DNA of 64,000 bases, taken from positions 236,407 to 300,406 of the forward strand of contig NZ_BAER01000044.1 in the NCBI RefSeq assembly GCF_000315055.1, in the 5' to 3' direction. Position numbers and translations under genes: made by a program. The DNA is from Paraglaciecola polaris LMG 21857 (GTDB taxonomy: Bacteria; Pseudomonadota; Gammaproteobacteria; Enterobacterales; Alteromonadaceae). Within the stretch, counting starts at the first letter, position 1. Every line of letters starts with the position of its first letter. Below, one piece after another: positions 48,283-57,972 of this stretch. Under the pieces are notes generated by a model, which was not told where the DNA came from, did no database searches, and saw only the letters and a list, made by a program, of their open reading frames with translations.

Positions 48283-50934
48283 ATGGGTAAACGGTTGTCT
48301 AAAAAATATTATTATTTTCCCGCTGCCATTTTATTTTGCAGTTTTAGCGTAATATTTTTTGCTTATTTATTCAGGAACACGTTAGCTATCTTTGCCATTG
48401 AACAATACGCGAAAGAACAACATATTCGCGTTGAATGTTTAGTTTTTGATATCAATAGCAACCTTGATATCAATGTGAAAAAAGCCTGCATTGACCTTCC
48501 TGATATGGAAGTACTATTTAACAATGTTCATTTTCAGCGTGCACAGAATCGTTTAACGGTTGGTAGGATAAATGTTACCCATAAATTAGCGCAGTCTGAT
48601 AGCCAACCTTCGCCTACTGAAATCACTTCTGTTGACTTATCTAACTGGTCATTACCCAGTACATTGCCTTTGCTGCGCATTGATCATTTAACCGTTAATT
48701 CACCTTTATTAGCTCGTCCGCTTACGTTAACTATCAACCAACCGACGAACAACTCCATTCAGCTAGAAGGTGATATAAATGGCTTACTCGCATTACATCA
48801 TCAGCAAGGTGAGCAAAATGCCCGTATTATCTTCGACGCTAACTGGTCACTGCAAAATGCCGTATCTTACGTTAAGTCTGATGATCCGCGTTTACAGTCG
48901 CTTACGCCATTACTGACACAGAAGCAACTAGTGGACGCTAGGATTGTTAGCCATATCGAATTCAATGGCGCCCAAGTGACCTCTCGCCATCAACTCTCTA
49001 CTGGCATTGATTATTCATTTGACGACTGCGCTTTACACACAAAGGTGAGAGGTTCAGTAGGTATAGCTGCTTCATTATTAACCAAAGAGCTAAAAATTGA
49101 CCTAAAGGCTGTCGATATTACTGCGTCGGTAGGACAAAGCTGTTATGCGCCTCTGGCAAATTCGTCATACACACTAGCCTCGCAATTTATCGTCGCGGCA
49201 GCTGAACCTATCATAATCAATAGCGAGAGTGCGCTTATTCCTAGCGTTAATATTAGTTCACCAGTAGGCTTTTCCGCTAGCTTGACGCAGTTACGTATTC
49301 AATTTCCTACCGCTGAAACCCCCCTTGCGACCGCAGGCGAAATTGCTCTCAATACCCATCAAGGTGTAGCGCTAGCAAGTAATATTGTTAGTGAAGTTCA
49401 ACCCGCTAAAACGATCAGTTTACTCAGTTCACAGTCCAACGACTCGACCTTAGCAATTACGTTAGCCGGTCGCATAAACACCACGGGAAACGATTGGTCT
49501 TTACATGGTCTAACCGGAAAGTTTACTGGTAATAAATTAACCGCATATGGCCTCACCGCTCGGGACAGCTCAGTTTTTATTAACGGCGATATTTCATCAA
49601 ATAAAGGGCTATCATTAAAACTCGATGTTAAGGGTGAGGCGCTGACGTATCGTCTAACGGATTTAGCCGATGAAACCAGTCAATCAGTAAAAGGCAAACA
49701 AGCTAACAAAGTGATTACGGTAAAAGGAGTAGACAGCAACATTCTATTATCAGGAGAAACGTTTAATAACCTGACCTTTTCGGCCCAAAATAACCTATCT
49801 CAAGTTAAATTCGACAATGTGCTGGTTAACAAGGTGACCAATCAATTAAGTGGTCATATTCTACAACAGAAACAATTGGCATTAACTGGCGATTCAAAGC
49901 TGACTGGGATGGCTCTGAACCTTGAGAATAGCGAATACTTCACGCTTGCTAAAATCAATGTATCACATACGTTAGAGACTAATCTGCAAACGAATACCGC
50001 GCACAGTCGTCATGATTTTGAAGTGGAAAACACCCTTAAATTCAGTCTCGTACAAACGCAAAACATCGTGACCCTTACAATGGCGCAACAAGCGCTTAGT
50101 GGACTACAACCTGCGATAAGCCGCTTTATTCCAGCCCTTGTTGTGCAAAACGGTTCACTGGGACTTAATGGCGAATATCAAGTTGATAAAGGCATATTTA
50201 CCGGCAACTTTATTCTTGATAACGGATCGCTTATCTATCAAGAATTCAATGCCAACGGCTTGTCGACCGAAGGCCAGATAAGCTTTGATTCAGCTGGGCT
50301 TCAGCTTGATAAAACTACATTGAACATAGCAAGTGCCGAGACCGGTGTACCCATTGAAGATATTAAAATGGACTATTATATTAAGGACAATGTTGCCAAA
50401 ATTGAGCACATCACAGGTAAGGTACTGGGCGGTAGGTTTAGGTTAAATGAATTATGGTTAGACAAGCGTGACCAACAAGCCCGTATTACCGTGACTGATT
50501 TAGATTTAGCCCAAGTAGTTGCCTTACAACAGCAAGCCGGAATTAACGTTACTGGTAGCGTAGGCGGGATTTTACCTATGTTTGTCAGAGCTGGGAAATT
50601 CCATATTGACGGCGGCAGACTAAAAAGCCAAGGACCAGGCACCCTAAAAATTGATGGTAACCCAGCATTTGATTCTATTGCTGCCCAGCAATCAGAGCTC
50701 AATTTTCTTAAAGATCTTAAGTTTGAGCAATTGAGCAGTGAGGTTAAGTTGGACTCGGACGGATTATTGTTATTGGATTTCTCGATACTAGGCCAGAATC
50801 CTAATCAACAGCAGGCCGTTAATTTTAATTACCATCACGAAGAAAATATTCTAACCTTGTTACGCTCGTTAAGATTAACGGATTCAGTGCAAAATCAAAT
50901 TGAAAAAAAAATCAAAAAAGGCGGTGAAAAGTGA
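48283..50934 (+). CDS. ydbH: YdbH-family intermembrane lipid-transport protein (AsmA-like)
   Basis: An 883-residue protein with one N-terminal inner-membrane helix (about 12-35) and a very long periplasmic part of repeating beta segments, the AsmA-like architecture. In E. coli YdbH, TamB and YhdP are redundant bridges that carry phospholipids between the inner and outer membranes. The C-terminal region (FNANGLSTEGQISFDSAGLQL, then GKFHIDGGRLKSQGPG) is the family's conserved end. The stop overlaps the ynbE start by four bases. AAAGGA precedes the ATG. Confidence 0.88.
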   Translation: MGKRLSKKYYYFPAAILFCSFSVIFFAYLFRNTLAIFAIEQYAKEQHIRVECLVFDINSNLDINVKKACIDLPDMEVLFNNVHFQRAQNRLTVGRINVTHKLAQSDSQPSPTEITSVDLSNWSLPSTLPLLRIDHLTVNSPLLARPLTLTINQPTNNSIQLEGDINGLLALHHQQGEQNARIIFDANWSLQNAVSYVKSDDPRLQSLTPLLTQKQLVDARIVSHIEFNGAQVTSRHQLSTGIDYSFDDCALHTKVRGSVGIAASLLTKELKIDLKAVDITASVGQSCYAPLANSSYTLASQFIVAAAEPIIINSESALIPSVNISSPVGFSASLTQLRIQFPTAETPLATAGEIALNTHQGVALASNIVSEVQPAKTISLLSSQSNDSTLAITLAGRINTTGNDWSLHGLTGKFTGNKLTAYGLTARDSSVFINGDISSNKGLSLKLDVKGEALTYRLTDLADETSQSVKGKQANKVITVKGVDSNILLSGETFNNLTFSAQNNLSQVKFDNVLVNKVTNQLSGHILQQKQLALTGDSKLTGMALNLENSEYFTLAKINVSHTLETNLQTNTAHSRHDFEVENTLKFSLVQTQNIVTLTMAQQALSGLQPAISRFIPALVVQNGSLGLNGEYQVDKGIFTGNFILDNGSLIYQEFNANGLSTEGQISFDSAGLQLDKTTLNIASAETGVPIEDIKMDYYIKDNVAKIEHITGKVLGGRFRLNELWLDKRDQQARITVTDLDLAQVVALQQQAGINVTGSVGGILPMFVRAGKFHIDGGRLKSQGPGTLKIDGNPAFDSIAAQQSELNFLKDLKFEQLSSEVKLDSDGLLLLDFSILGQNPNQQQAVNFNYHHEENILTLLRSLRLTDSVQNQIEKKIKKGGEK

Positions 50935-51110
50935 AAATATACTGGCTGTTAATAGCCTTAGCACCATTGAGTGCGTGTACGCATAAGGTACAAGTCGAAA
51001 CGAAAGAGCCCATTACGATCAACATCAATGTCAAAATTGACCATGAAATCCGCGTAAAAGTTGATAAAGAATTGGATGATATTTTCAGTGATGATAGCGA
51101 ATTATTCTAA
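50931..51110 (+). CDS. ynbE: YnbE-family small lipoprotein
   Basis: A 59-residue outer-membrane lipoprotein. A GTG at 50931 overlaps the ydbH stop (GTGA). A short signal peptide MKIYWLLIALAPLSAC ends in a lipobox (LSAC, lipid on Cys16). The rest is a conserved acidic strand-forming segment (EPITININVKIDHEIRVKVDK). YnbE stacks on the C-terminus of YdbH to extend the bridge to the outer membrane. The gene is too short to be found by many callers; ydbL follows ten bases later. Confidence 0.9.
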   Translation: MKIYWLLIALAPLSACTHKVQVETKEPITININVKIDHEIRVKVDKELDDIFSDDSELF

Positions 51111-51120
51111 GGAGACACCC

Positions 51121-51447
51121 ATGAAAACATCCCTAATCCCTACTTTCTTTGCTGCAACCTCGTTATTGTTTGCCAGTATGAGTTTCGCCATCGATCTCGA
51201 TAGTGCAAAAGATAAAGGGCTCGTCGGTGAACAAACCGATGGCTATCTTGGCGCTGTGGTCAATCAGCCGGACGTGCTGGCATTAATAAACGAAGTGAAT
51301 GTTAAGCGTAAAAACAAATACAATCAATTGGCCGCTAAAAATAACTTAACCTTGGAACAAGTGGAGAAGCTAGCAGCGAAAAAAGCATATGAGAAAACAG
51401 CCTCAGGCCATTATGTATTAGTAAATGGAAACTGGGTGAAAAAATAA
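51121..51447 (+). CDS. ydbL: YdbL-family periplasmic protein (DUF1318)
   Basis: A 108-residue secreted protein. A signal peptide (MKTSLIPTFFAATSLLFASMSFA, about 23) precedes a DUF1318 domain with LDSAKDKGLVGEQTDGYLGAVV and VNVKRKNKYNQLAAKNNLTLEQVEKLA. It is the third gene of ydbH-ynbE-ydbL and is thought to act as a chaperone for YnbE in the periplasm. I chose the ATG at 51121 with GGAGA upstream. Confidence 0.9.
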   Translation: MKTSLIPTFFAATSLLFASMSFAIDLDSAKDKGLVGEQTDGYLGAVVNQPDVLALINEVNVKRKNKYNQLAAKNNLTLEQVEKLAAKKAYEKTASGHYVLVNGNWVKK

Positions 51448-51491
51448 GCCCCTTTCTATCTAGCGTGAACAGTTAAATAAACCGCAGTAAT

Positions 51492-51532
51492 AAAAACACC
51501 GCTTATTGTTTTTCACAATAGCGGTGTTTTTT
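51492..51532 (+). terminator. terminator after ydbL
   Basis: AAAACACCGC with TTATTGT pairs with ACAATA and GCGGTGTTTT, one base bulged, then TT. It separates the ydbH operon from the converging SDR operon. Confidence 0.7.
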
Positions 51533-51561
51533 AGTTATTATCAAGTGGTTTGCTTTAGACG

Positions 51562-52326
51562 TTATGCTAAATAACCACCGTCAACAGTAATTGTTGTGCC
51601 TGTGGTATAACTAGATGCGTCTGATACCAGATATAATACCGTTCCCGCCATTTCGTCTGGTTGTGCCACTCGGCCTAATGGAATTGTCATTAACGCTGTT
51701 TTAAGAATTTTATCATTCGACGTCAATGCCGACGCAAATTTTGTTTCAGTCAAGCCAGGTAACAAGGCGTTAACCCGAATATTGAGCGGTCCACACTCTT
51801 TAGCGAACGCTTTTGTCATACTGATCACAGCTGCTTTTGTTACTGAGTAAATACCCTGCATCACACCGGGTGAAATACCGTTAACGGAAGCGGTATTTAA
51901 GATCACGCCACCGCCCTGCTCCTTCATCATCTTGCCTGCGGCAACTGACATAAAGAAATAACCTCTGATATTTACATCAACCGTTTTTTCATAGGCGGCC
52001 AAATCAGTATCAAGAATGTGGCCAAAAAATGGATTCGCAGCCGCGTTATTAACTAAAATGTCTAATTGACCGAATTCTTTTTTTATACTGGCAAAAGTAT
52101 CTTCAATCTGTGCCATTTCGCCCACATGACAAGCTAACGCTGTGGCTTTACCGCCATCATCTCGAATGCTTTTCGCCACGGCTTCACAGCCATCAATTTT
52201 TCGACTTGATACAATAACGTGTGCACCGTAAGCCGCTAGTAACCTAGCGATAGACTCACCTATACCGCGGCTTGCACCAGTAACTAACGCGACTTTTCCG
52301 GTTAAATCAAATATCTCTTTTTTCAT
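51562..52326 (-). CDS. short-chain dehydrogenase/reductase
   Basis: A 254-residue SDR with VTGASRGIGESI near the N-terminus, NNAAANPFFGH, the catalytic Ser in TASVNGISPG and YSVTKAA (Tyr-Lys). It is the last gene of an acyl-CoA dehydrogenase/oxidoreductase/SDR/SDR operon. It oxidises or reduces a hydroxy or keto compound with NAD(P)H; the substrate is unknown but is probably an acyl or alcohol intermediate. Confidence 0.88.
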   Translation of the reverse strand: MKKEIFDLTGKVALVTGASRGIGESIARLLAAYGAHVIVSSRKIDGCEAVAKSIRDDGGKATALACHVGEMAQIEDTFASIKKEFGQLDILVNNAAANPFFGHILDTDLAAYEKTVDVNIRGYFFMSVAAGKMMKEQGGGVILNTASVNGISPGVMQGIYSVTKAAVISMTKAFAKECGPLNIRVNALLPGLTETKFASALTSNDKILKTALMTIPLGRVAQPDEMAGTVLYLVSDASSYTTGTTITVDGGYLA

Positions 52327-52353
52327 CTTCTGTCCTTAAACATTAATATTAAA

Positions 52354-53118
52354 TTAAGCGGTCATACCGCCATCAAGCACAACGGTATGCCCAGTCATAA
52401 AGCTTGATTCAGGTGTGCATAACCAAGCGATTGCACCGGCAATTTCTTGAGGCTCACCTAAGCGTTTCATCGGGTTGGCATTGATTAAGGCTTTTTTTCC
52501 GCGTTCGTCTAATTTAGACAGTACATTTTCCACCATAGGAGTACGTACGAAGCTCGGGCATACTGCATTAAATCGGATGTTATATCTTGCGTATTCAACC
52601 GCTGCAGACTTAGTTAACCCAACCACAGCATGTTTCGCGGCACTATAAGCAGATAAAGTAGGAGCAGCACGAATACCCGCCACGGACGATATATTAATCA
52701 CGTGCCCGCCTCCATTTTCGAGCATGTGGGCCAACGCTTGCTTCATGCAGTACCACACACCATTCACGTTAACGGCAATATTTTTATGGAAAGTCGCATC
52801 ATCAATTTCAAGCATAAATTTCGGATCATGATCGATGCCCGCATTGTTAATTAATACGTCAATATTCCCCAGCTCGTCTATCGCACTTTTAAAAAGCATC
52901 TCAACGGATTGACTAACACTCACATCGACTTTACAAAAACGGGCTTGGCCGCCCTCATCATTGATGCGCTGAACTAAAATTGCGCCATCAACTTCATTCA
53001 CGTCAGCAATCGTCACACTGGCACCACGTTTACTTAACAACAAAGCTGACTCAGCCCCTATCCCAGATGCGCCACCAGTAATTAAGATATGTTTACCTAC
53101 TACACTGTTATCACTCAT
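52354..53118 (-). CDS. short-chain dehydrogenase/reductase
   Basis: A 254-residue SDR, distinct from its neighbour. It has ITGGASGIGAESALL, LINNAGIDHDPKF, the catalytic ISSVAGIRAAPTLSAYSAAKHA and PGxxxTGH near the C-terminus. Acidic Asp after strand 2 (IADVNEVDG) suggests NAD+ preference. The ATG overlaps the previous gene's stop by one base (TAATG). Substrate unknown. Confidence 0.9.
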   Translation of the reverse strand: MSDNSVVGKHILITGGASGIGAESALLLSKRGASVTIADVNEVDGAILVQRINDEGGQARFCKVDVSVSQSVEMLFKSAIDELGNIDVLINNAGIDHDPKFMLEIDDATFHKNIAVNVNGVWYCMKQALAHMLENGGGHVINISSVAGIRAAPTLSAYSAAKHAVVGLTKSAAVEYARYNIRFNAVCPSFVRTPMVENVLSKLDERGKKALINANPMKRLGEPQEIAGAIAWLCTPESSFMTGHTVVLDGGMTA

Positions 53119-54122
53119 TATTCGTTGTCCACCTTGAGCACTAACTTACCGGTGTTTTCGCCTTTAAACAGCATGAGCAGGGTTTCAGGAAAATGCTCAA
53201 TACCTTTGACAACATGCTCTTTGGCTTTCAATTTACCTTCACCGATCCATTTCGCCATTTCGCTGGCAGCGTCTGAATAATGCTTGACGTTATCAAACAC
53301 CACTATGCCTTCCATACGCGCACGATTTACCAGTAACGATAAATAATTTGAAGGACCTTTGACCGGCGTTGTGTTGTTGTATTGACTGATCGCACCGCAC
53401 ACAACTATGCGCGCATGCATGCGTATTTGCGTTAATACATCATCTAAAATTTCACCGCCAACGTTATCAAAATAAACATCTATGCCCTTGGGGCAATGTG
53501 TCTTTAAGGCTTGTTTCACATTTTCATTTTTATAATCAATGGCGCCGTCGAATCCCAATTCATCAACCAGGTACTGGCACTTATCTTTTCCGCCAGCGAT
53601 GCCTACCACTCTGCAACCTTTGATTTTGGCAATTTGCCCTACAACCGTACCCACGGCACCGGCTGCGCCTGATACCACCACGGTTTCGCCCTCTTTAGGT
53701 AAACCAGTGTTGAGTAAACCAAAATACGCTGTCATACCTGGCATACCTAATACACCAAGATAACGCTCTAATGGGGCAATTTTAGTATCAATTTTATGGA
53801 TATCTTTGCCTTCAGACACGGCGTATTGCTGCACACCACCATGGCCAAATACATAATCCCCTTCTTTAAATGCCGGATCGTTTGAATCAATCACTACACC
53901 GACCGTACTCGCTCGCATTACTTCGCCAATTTGCACCGGCGCAATATACGACTTTGCGTCGTTCATCCAGCCACGCATGGCAGGATCAAGTGAAATATAC
54001 TCCACTTTAATCAATACTTGCTTATCGTTAAGCGGTGGAACATCCACTTGAACCTGATCCCAATTATCCCTTGTCGGTGTACCAATTGGCCGTTTAGCTA
54101 ATAAAAACTGGGTGTTTTTCAT
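53118..54122 (-). CDS. NADP-dependent MDR oxidoreductase (zinc-free, PTGR/CurA-like)
   Basis: A 334-residue medium-chain reductase. It lacks the zinc Cys/His ligands of alcohol dehydrogenases and has LDPAMRGWMND, GMPGMTAYFGLL, the NADP site SGAAGAVGTVVGQIAKIKG and VYFDNVGGEILDDVL. The family reduces double bonds of alpha,beta-unsaturated ketones or aldehydes. I chose the second ATG (54122), six bases after GAAGGA, over the one at 54128. It is the second gene of the operon. Confidence 0.9.
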   Translation of the reverse strand: MKNTQFLLAKRPIGTPTRDNWDQVQVDVPPLNDKQVLIKVEYISLDPAMRGWMNDAKSYIAPVQIGEVMRASTVGVVIDSNDPAFKEGDYVFGHGGVQQYAVSEGKDIHKIDTKIAPLERYLGVLGMPGMTAYFGLLNTGLPKEGETVVVSGAAGAVGTVVGQIAKIKGCRVVGIAGGKDKCQYLVDELGFDGAIDYKNENVKQALKTHCPKGIDVYFDNVGGEILDDVLTQIRMHARIVVCGAISQYNNTTPVKGPSNYLSLLVNRARMEGIVVFDNVKHYSDAASEMAKWIGEGKLKAKEHVVKGIEHFPETLLMLFKGENTGKLVLKVDNE

Positions 54123-54177
54123 GTTCATTCCTTCTTGTAAAATCTGTTATGACCTGACGTTTGTGTCGGTGTGGTGG

Positions 54178-55983
54178 CTAGAACCACGCTTCTTGCATAT
54201 TGCTGCAACTGTCATTCATAGAGTTCAGTATTTTAAAATCACGATCGGTAACGGTTAACTCCCAATCAATAAAGTACTTAGCGGCTTGTAATTTACCCCG
54301 ATAAAAAGCTTCATCATCGCTGGATAAACTCCCCCCATTAAGGGCTGCTTCTGCAGTAATCGCTTGGCGGATCCACATCCAACTGACAACAATCTGGCCA
54401 AATATGGTTAAGAAACAACTGGCGTTCGCCAGCAGTGAATTTTGGTTTTCACCTTTGAGCTCAGCCCCGATCACCGGGATCAATTTTTGTAGTTTTGCCA
54501 AATATGGCTGCAAATCAGCAATTAACCGTTTGCTAGCTTGATGTTGGGCTTTCGCGAAATCTTCACTCATCATTTTTTGTAATTGCACTAAACCTGAACC
54601 ATTGGCTTGCCACAATTTCCGCGTCATCAAATCAAGGGCTTGAATACCGTTTGTCCCTTCATGGATTGGATTTAAACGGTTGTCACGCCAACACTGTTCA
54701 ACTGGATATTCACGGGTATAACCTGAACCACCAAGGATCTGTATCGCAAGATCATTCGCTTTAGGACCGAACTCAGATGGCCACGCTTTAACAACCGGTG
54801 TGAGTAGGTCAAGTAACTCAGCAGTTCTTTGTTTCGCCTCAGGCGATTCGAGGGTATGTAATTCATCCACTAATCGAGCTGCATAAAAGCACAGTGCCAT
54901 GCCGCCCTCAACATAAGATTTTTGCGCCAACAGCATGCGCTTTACATCGCCATGCTGGATGATGGTCGCCGCTTTGTCAGTGGGTTTATTATGGGGTGCA
55001 ACACGACCTTGAGTGCGTTCCTTAGCGTAAGCCAAGGAATAACGATAACCAGCATAACCTACCATCGCAGCCCCAAAACCGACACCTAACCTAGCCTCGT
55101 TCATCATTAAGAACATGTACTTTAAGCCCTGGTGTTCCTCACCCACAAGGTAACCGTGACAATCGTCTTTCTCTCCAAATGACAACACAGTTGAGGTCGT
55201 TCCACGATAACCCATTTTATGGATCAATCCAGCAAGAGAAACATCGTTACGCTCAGCGGGCTCACCATTTTCATCCAGACGAAATTTGGGTACTACAAAC
55301 AATGATATTCCTTTAACACCAGCAGGTGCACCCTGAATTTTAGCTAAGACTAAATGCACAATATTGTTGGATAACTGATGGTCACCAGCAGAAATAAACA
55401 TCTTGCTGCCTTTAATTCGATAACTACCATCTTCATTAGGCTTTGCGTTGGTTGTAATATCGGCTAAAGATGAACCTGCATGGGGCTCCGTTAATGCCAT
55501 GGTTCCGGTAAACTCTCCCGTTAACATACGCGGCATGAACTTTTCTTTAAGCGCCTGACTGGCGAAATTTTTAATCACGTTAGCAGCAGCGACGGTCAAA
55601 AATGAATAGCCAGTGCTAGACGGATTTGCTGCCATAAAATAACCAGCACACGCCATCATTATGGTTTCTGGAAGCTGCATTCCGCCGTCTTCGAAATCAA
55701 AACGTCCAGCGATAAGACCGGATTCTGCGTAGGTATCAAACGCTTCTTTGACTTCGGGGATCATGTGCACATTTTCACCATCGAAGGTCGGTTCGTTGAG
55801 GTCGGCCTTACGATTATGGGGGGCAAACTTTTCTCTGGCTATTTTATCCGCCGTGTCCATGACCGCATCAAAGGTGTCTTTATTATGTTCACTAAAACGT
55901 TCGCGTTCACACAACGCCTCGGTGTCTAGCACTTCATATAATTGAAATGACAACTCTTTACGACTGACTAGTTCTTCGCTCAT
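54178..55983 (-). CDS. acyl-CoA dehydrogenase with long C-terminal domain
   Basis: A 601-residue FAD enzyme of the large (AcdA/DmdC-type) acyl-CoA dehydrogenase group, with about 140 residues beyond the ordinary core. It oxidises acyl-CoA to 2-enoyl-CoA and hands electrons to ETF. It has GTMALTEPHAGSSLADI, the FAD segment TKAKYVEGG-type QKSYVEGGMALCFYAARL and the catalytic Glu in NPIHEGTNGIQALDL. It is the first gene of the operon; etfBA and ETF-QO in the same window would be its electron acceptors. Confidence 0.92.
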   Translation of the reverse strand: MSEELVSRKELSFQLYEVLDTEALCERERFSEHNKDTFDAVMDTADKIAREKFAPHNRKADLNEPTFDGENVHMIPEVKEAFDTYAESGLIAGRFDFEDGGMQLPETIMMACAGYFMAANPSSTGYSFLTVAAANVIKNFASQALKEKFMPRMLTGEFTGTMALTEPHAGSSLADITTNAKPNEDGSYRIKGSKMFISAGDHQLSNNIVHLVLAKIQGAPAGVKGISLFVVPKFRLDENGEPAERNDVSLAGLIHKMGYRGTTSTVLSFGEKDDCHGYLVGEEHQGLKYMFLMMNEARLGVGFGAAMVGYAGYRYSLAYAKERTQGRVAPHNKPTDKAATIIQHGDVKRMLLAQKSYVEGGMALCFYAARLVDELHTLESPEAKQRTAELLDLLTPVVKAWPSEFGPKANDLAIQILGGSGYTREYPVEQCWRDNRLNPIHEGTNGIQALDLMTRKLWQANGSGLVQLQKMMSEDFAKAQHQASKRLIADLQPYLAKLQKLIPVIGAELKGENQNSLLANASCFLTIFGQIVVSWMWIRQAITAEAALNGGSLSSDDEAFYRGKLQAAKYFIDWELTVTDRDFKILNSMNDSCSNMQEAWF

Positions 55984-56108
55984 CTTACTTACACCTTATT
56001 TCATCAACCTGCCGCTATACGTGGAAACGACAAATTATTGTGACGCCCGATTTTGGCAACATTCTTTTAACAGGTCTTAGCTTCGCAGATTAAAGTACAG
56101 CGAATAAT

Positions 56109-56122
56109 TGTCATATATGACA
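56109..56122. promoter_or_regulatory. palindromic operator candidate between the acyl-CoA operon and araC-type gene
   Basis: TGTCATATATGACA, a perfect 14-bp palindrome, with a related half TGGTCAT just downstream. It lies between the two divergent starts (55983 and 56200), so it could control both. Confidence 0.5.
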
Positions 56123-56199
56123 TAATAATGGTCATTTATGCCAGATATAAGGCTAGGTGATAAAGCCTAAAAACAAGGGTTTATAATGAGGACATATTT

Positions 56200-57174
56200 G
56201 TGTTTAAAGTGACCATTTTGGGATTCGATCAAGCCTACGCTAGTGCCATAACCGGTGTACTCGATATTTTCGGGTTGGCCGGTGTAACTTGGCAACGAAT
56301 GCAAGGATTACCGATTCAACCTTTATTCGATGTACAAATAGCTTCGTTAAAAGGTAAGTCAGTAAAATGTATCAACCAACTTGAGTTGAATAGCCATGTA
56401 GCCATAGAAAATGTTGTCAAAACTGACCTACTATTAATACCCACAATAGGTGGCGATCCAATCGAGGTATTGCGTAACAATGTTGCACTACTGCCGTACA
56501 TTAGAAAGCATTATGCACTAGGGGCCGATATTGCTAGCAACTGTAGCGGTGCATTTTTCCTGGCCCAAGCGGGCATTTTAGATAAACGTATGGCCACCAC
56601 TCATTGGGGATATGCTGAGCTCTTTGGTCAGCTGTACCCCCAGGTTAATTTACATATCGACAGAATGATCACGGAGCAAGACAATATATTTTGCTCCGGT
56701 GGGGGGATGGCATGGTTTGATTTAGCACTTTTACTTATCGAACGATATGCCGGTCACGATATCGCGACAACCACCGCCAAAGCCCACGTCATCGATTTGT
56801 CCCGAGGCGATCAATCGGCTTATGCATCTTTGCGTACCAAAAAGTACCATCAAGACCCTGAAGTCTTGTTCATACAACAGTGGCTTGAAGAAAACTTCGC
56901 CCAAAAGATAGTGGTCAATGCCTTAAGTACCAAAGTGAACTTGTCCACCCGTACTTTCATTCGTCGCTTTAAACGCGCAACGGAGCAATCTCCGTTAACG
57001 TATCTCCAGGGCGTCAGAGTTGAGGCAGCCAAAAAGCATCTTGAAGCGTCGACCCACAGTGTAGAACGCATCGTTAATTTAGTCGGTTATGACGATCTGA
57101 GTTCCTTTACGCGACTGTTCAAAAAACACACTGGTTTATCCCCAAGTCAATACGGTAAAAAATTTCGACGATGA
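56200..57174 (+). CDS. GlxA-type AraC-family regulator with DJ-1/PfpI domain
   Basis: A 324-residue regulator. The N-terminal GATase1/DJ-1-like domain (about 1-190) has the elbow Cys in IASNCSGAFFLAQAGILD and THWGYAELF. The C-terminal AraC domain (about 215-320) has two helix-turn-helices, with STRTFIRRFKRATEQSPLTYLQGVR and VGYDDLSSFTRLFKKHTGLSPSQYGKKF. The start is GTG 56200, following AATGAGG. It is divergent from the acyl-CoA dehydrogenase operon, which is its likely target. Confidence 0.92.
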   Translation: MFKVTILGFDQAYASAITGVLDIFGLAGVTWQRMQGLPIQPLFDVQIASLKGKSVKCINQLELNSHVAIENVVKTDLLLIPTIGGDPIEVLRNNVALLPYIRKHYALGADIASNCSGAFFLAQAGILDKRMATTHWGYAELFGQLYPQVNLHIDRMITEQDNIFCSGGGMAWFDLALLLIERYAGHDIATTTAKAHVIDLSRGDQSAYASLRTKKYHQDPEVLFIQQWLEENFAQKIVVNALSTKVNLSTRTFIRRFKRATEQSPLTYLQGVRVEAAKKHLEASTHSVERIVNLVGYDDLSSFTRLFKKHTGLSPSQYGKKFRR

Positions 57175-57586
57175 AGTGGTCCTGACACGCTCTTGTCATA
57201 AAGTTGATCGACCATAAAATATGCAATTATTGATGATTGAGCACAGTTTATGCTTAATCATAAACGGGAGCGGTTTACTGTAATTGAGATACTGAACCCA
57301 GCGGTTTAAAAATAATAAATAGTTATATTAATCAATATTATACACAACTTAACCCCATATTAATTTATTGATCATTTTGTTAACTAGATCCGCTGAGTAA
57401 TGGCAGTGATAAGATCGGTGCATTAAAATGGGGCAATCTATTGTCGTTATACTGTAAAAGAAGATGAAGGAGTGGCAAATAATTCTTATATATTTCGTAT
57501 TTTTATTACGAAAACATTATAAAAAACACTGATATTGCTGTATAAATGAGCGAAATATGTTCTTTAATTACACTGAGAGGAAAACC
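57175..57586. other. AT-rich intergenic region upstream of CBM48 protein
   Basis: About 410 bases, very AT-rich from 57300. I see no gene or clear operator. The promoter of the CBM48 gene must lie here. Confidence 0.4.
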
Positions 57587-57895
57587 ATGGCTTTTAAGAA
57601 ACAATATTTAAAATCGAAACCTGTTTGTAAGGTCACCTTCAAAATTAGCAAGGAAGAAGCAAAAGCTGCAAATTCCGTGAGCGTAGTTGGCGATTTTAAT
57701 GACTGGGACAAAAGTTCTACTGTAATGAAAAAGCTCAAAAACGGTAGTTTTTCTGCGTCTTTAGATTTGCCTGTGGAGAAAGATTACCAGTTTCGATACT
57801 TGCTAGATGGTAAAGCTTACGAGAATGACTGGCAAGCAGATGCTTATACTGTCTCTCCGATGTCTAACGAAGAAAACTCGGTTATCAAACTTTAA
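57587..57895 (+). CDS. free-standing CBM48 (isoamylase N-terminal) domain protein
   Basis: A 102-residue protein that is almost only a carbohydrate-binding module of family 48 (about 10-100): SVSVVGDFNDWD, MKKLKNGSFSASLDLP and DYQFRYLLDGKAYENDWQADAY. These domains bind alpha-glucans. No catalytic domain is attached and there is no signal peptide, so it is probably a cytoplasmic glycogen-binding protein or regulator. I chose the ATG at 57587, six bases after GAGAGG, over an earlier in-frame one at 57557. Its target is unknown. Confidence 0.87.
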   Translation: MAFKKQYLKSKPVCKVTFKISKEEAKAANSVSVVGDFNDWDKSSTVMKKLKNGSFSASLDLPVEKDYQFRYLLDGKAYENDWQADAYTVSPMSNEENSVIKL

Positions 57896-57972
57896 ATACA
57901 TCATTATTCGCCGGTCGCCCGACCCTTTTTATAAAGAGTTGCGGCGACTAGCTGTCCTTAAATAAATTGAGA

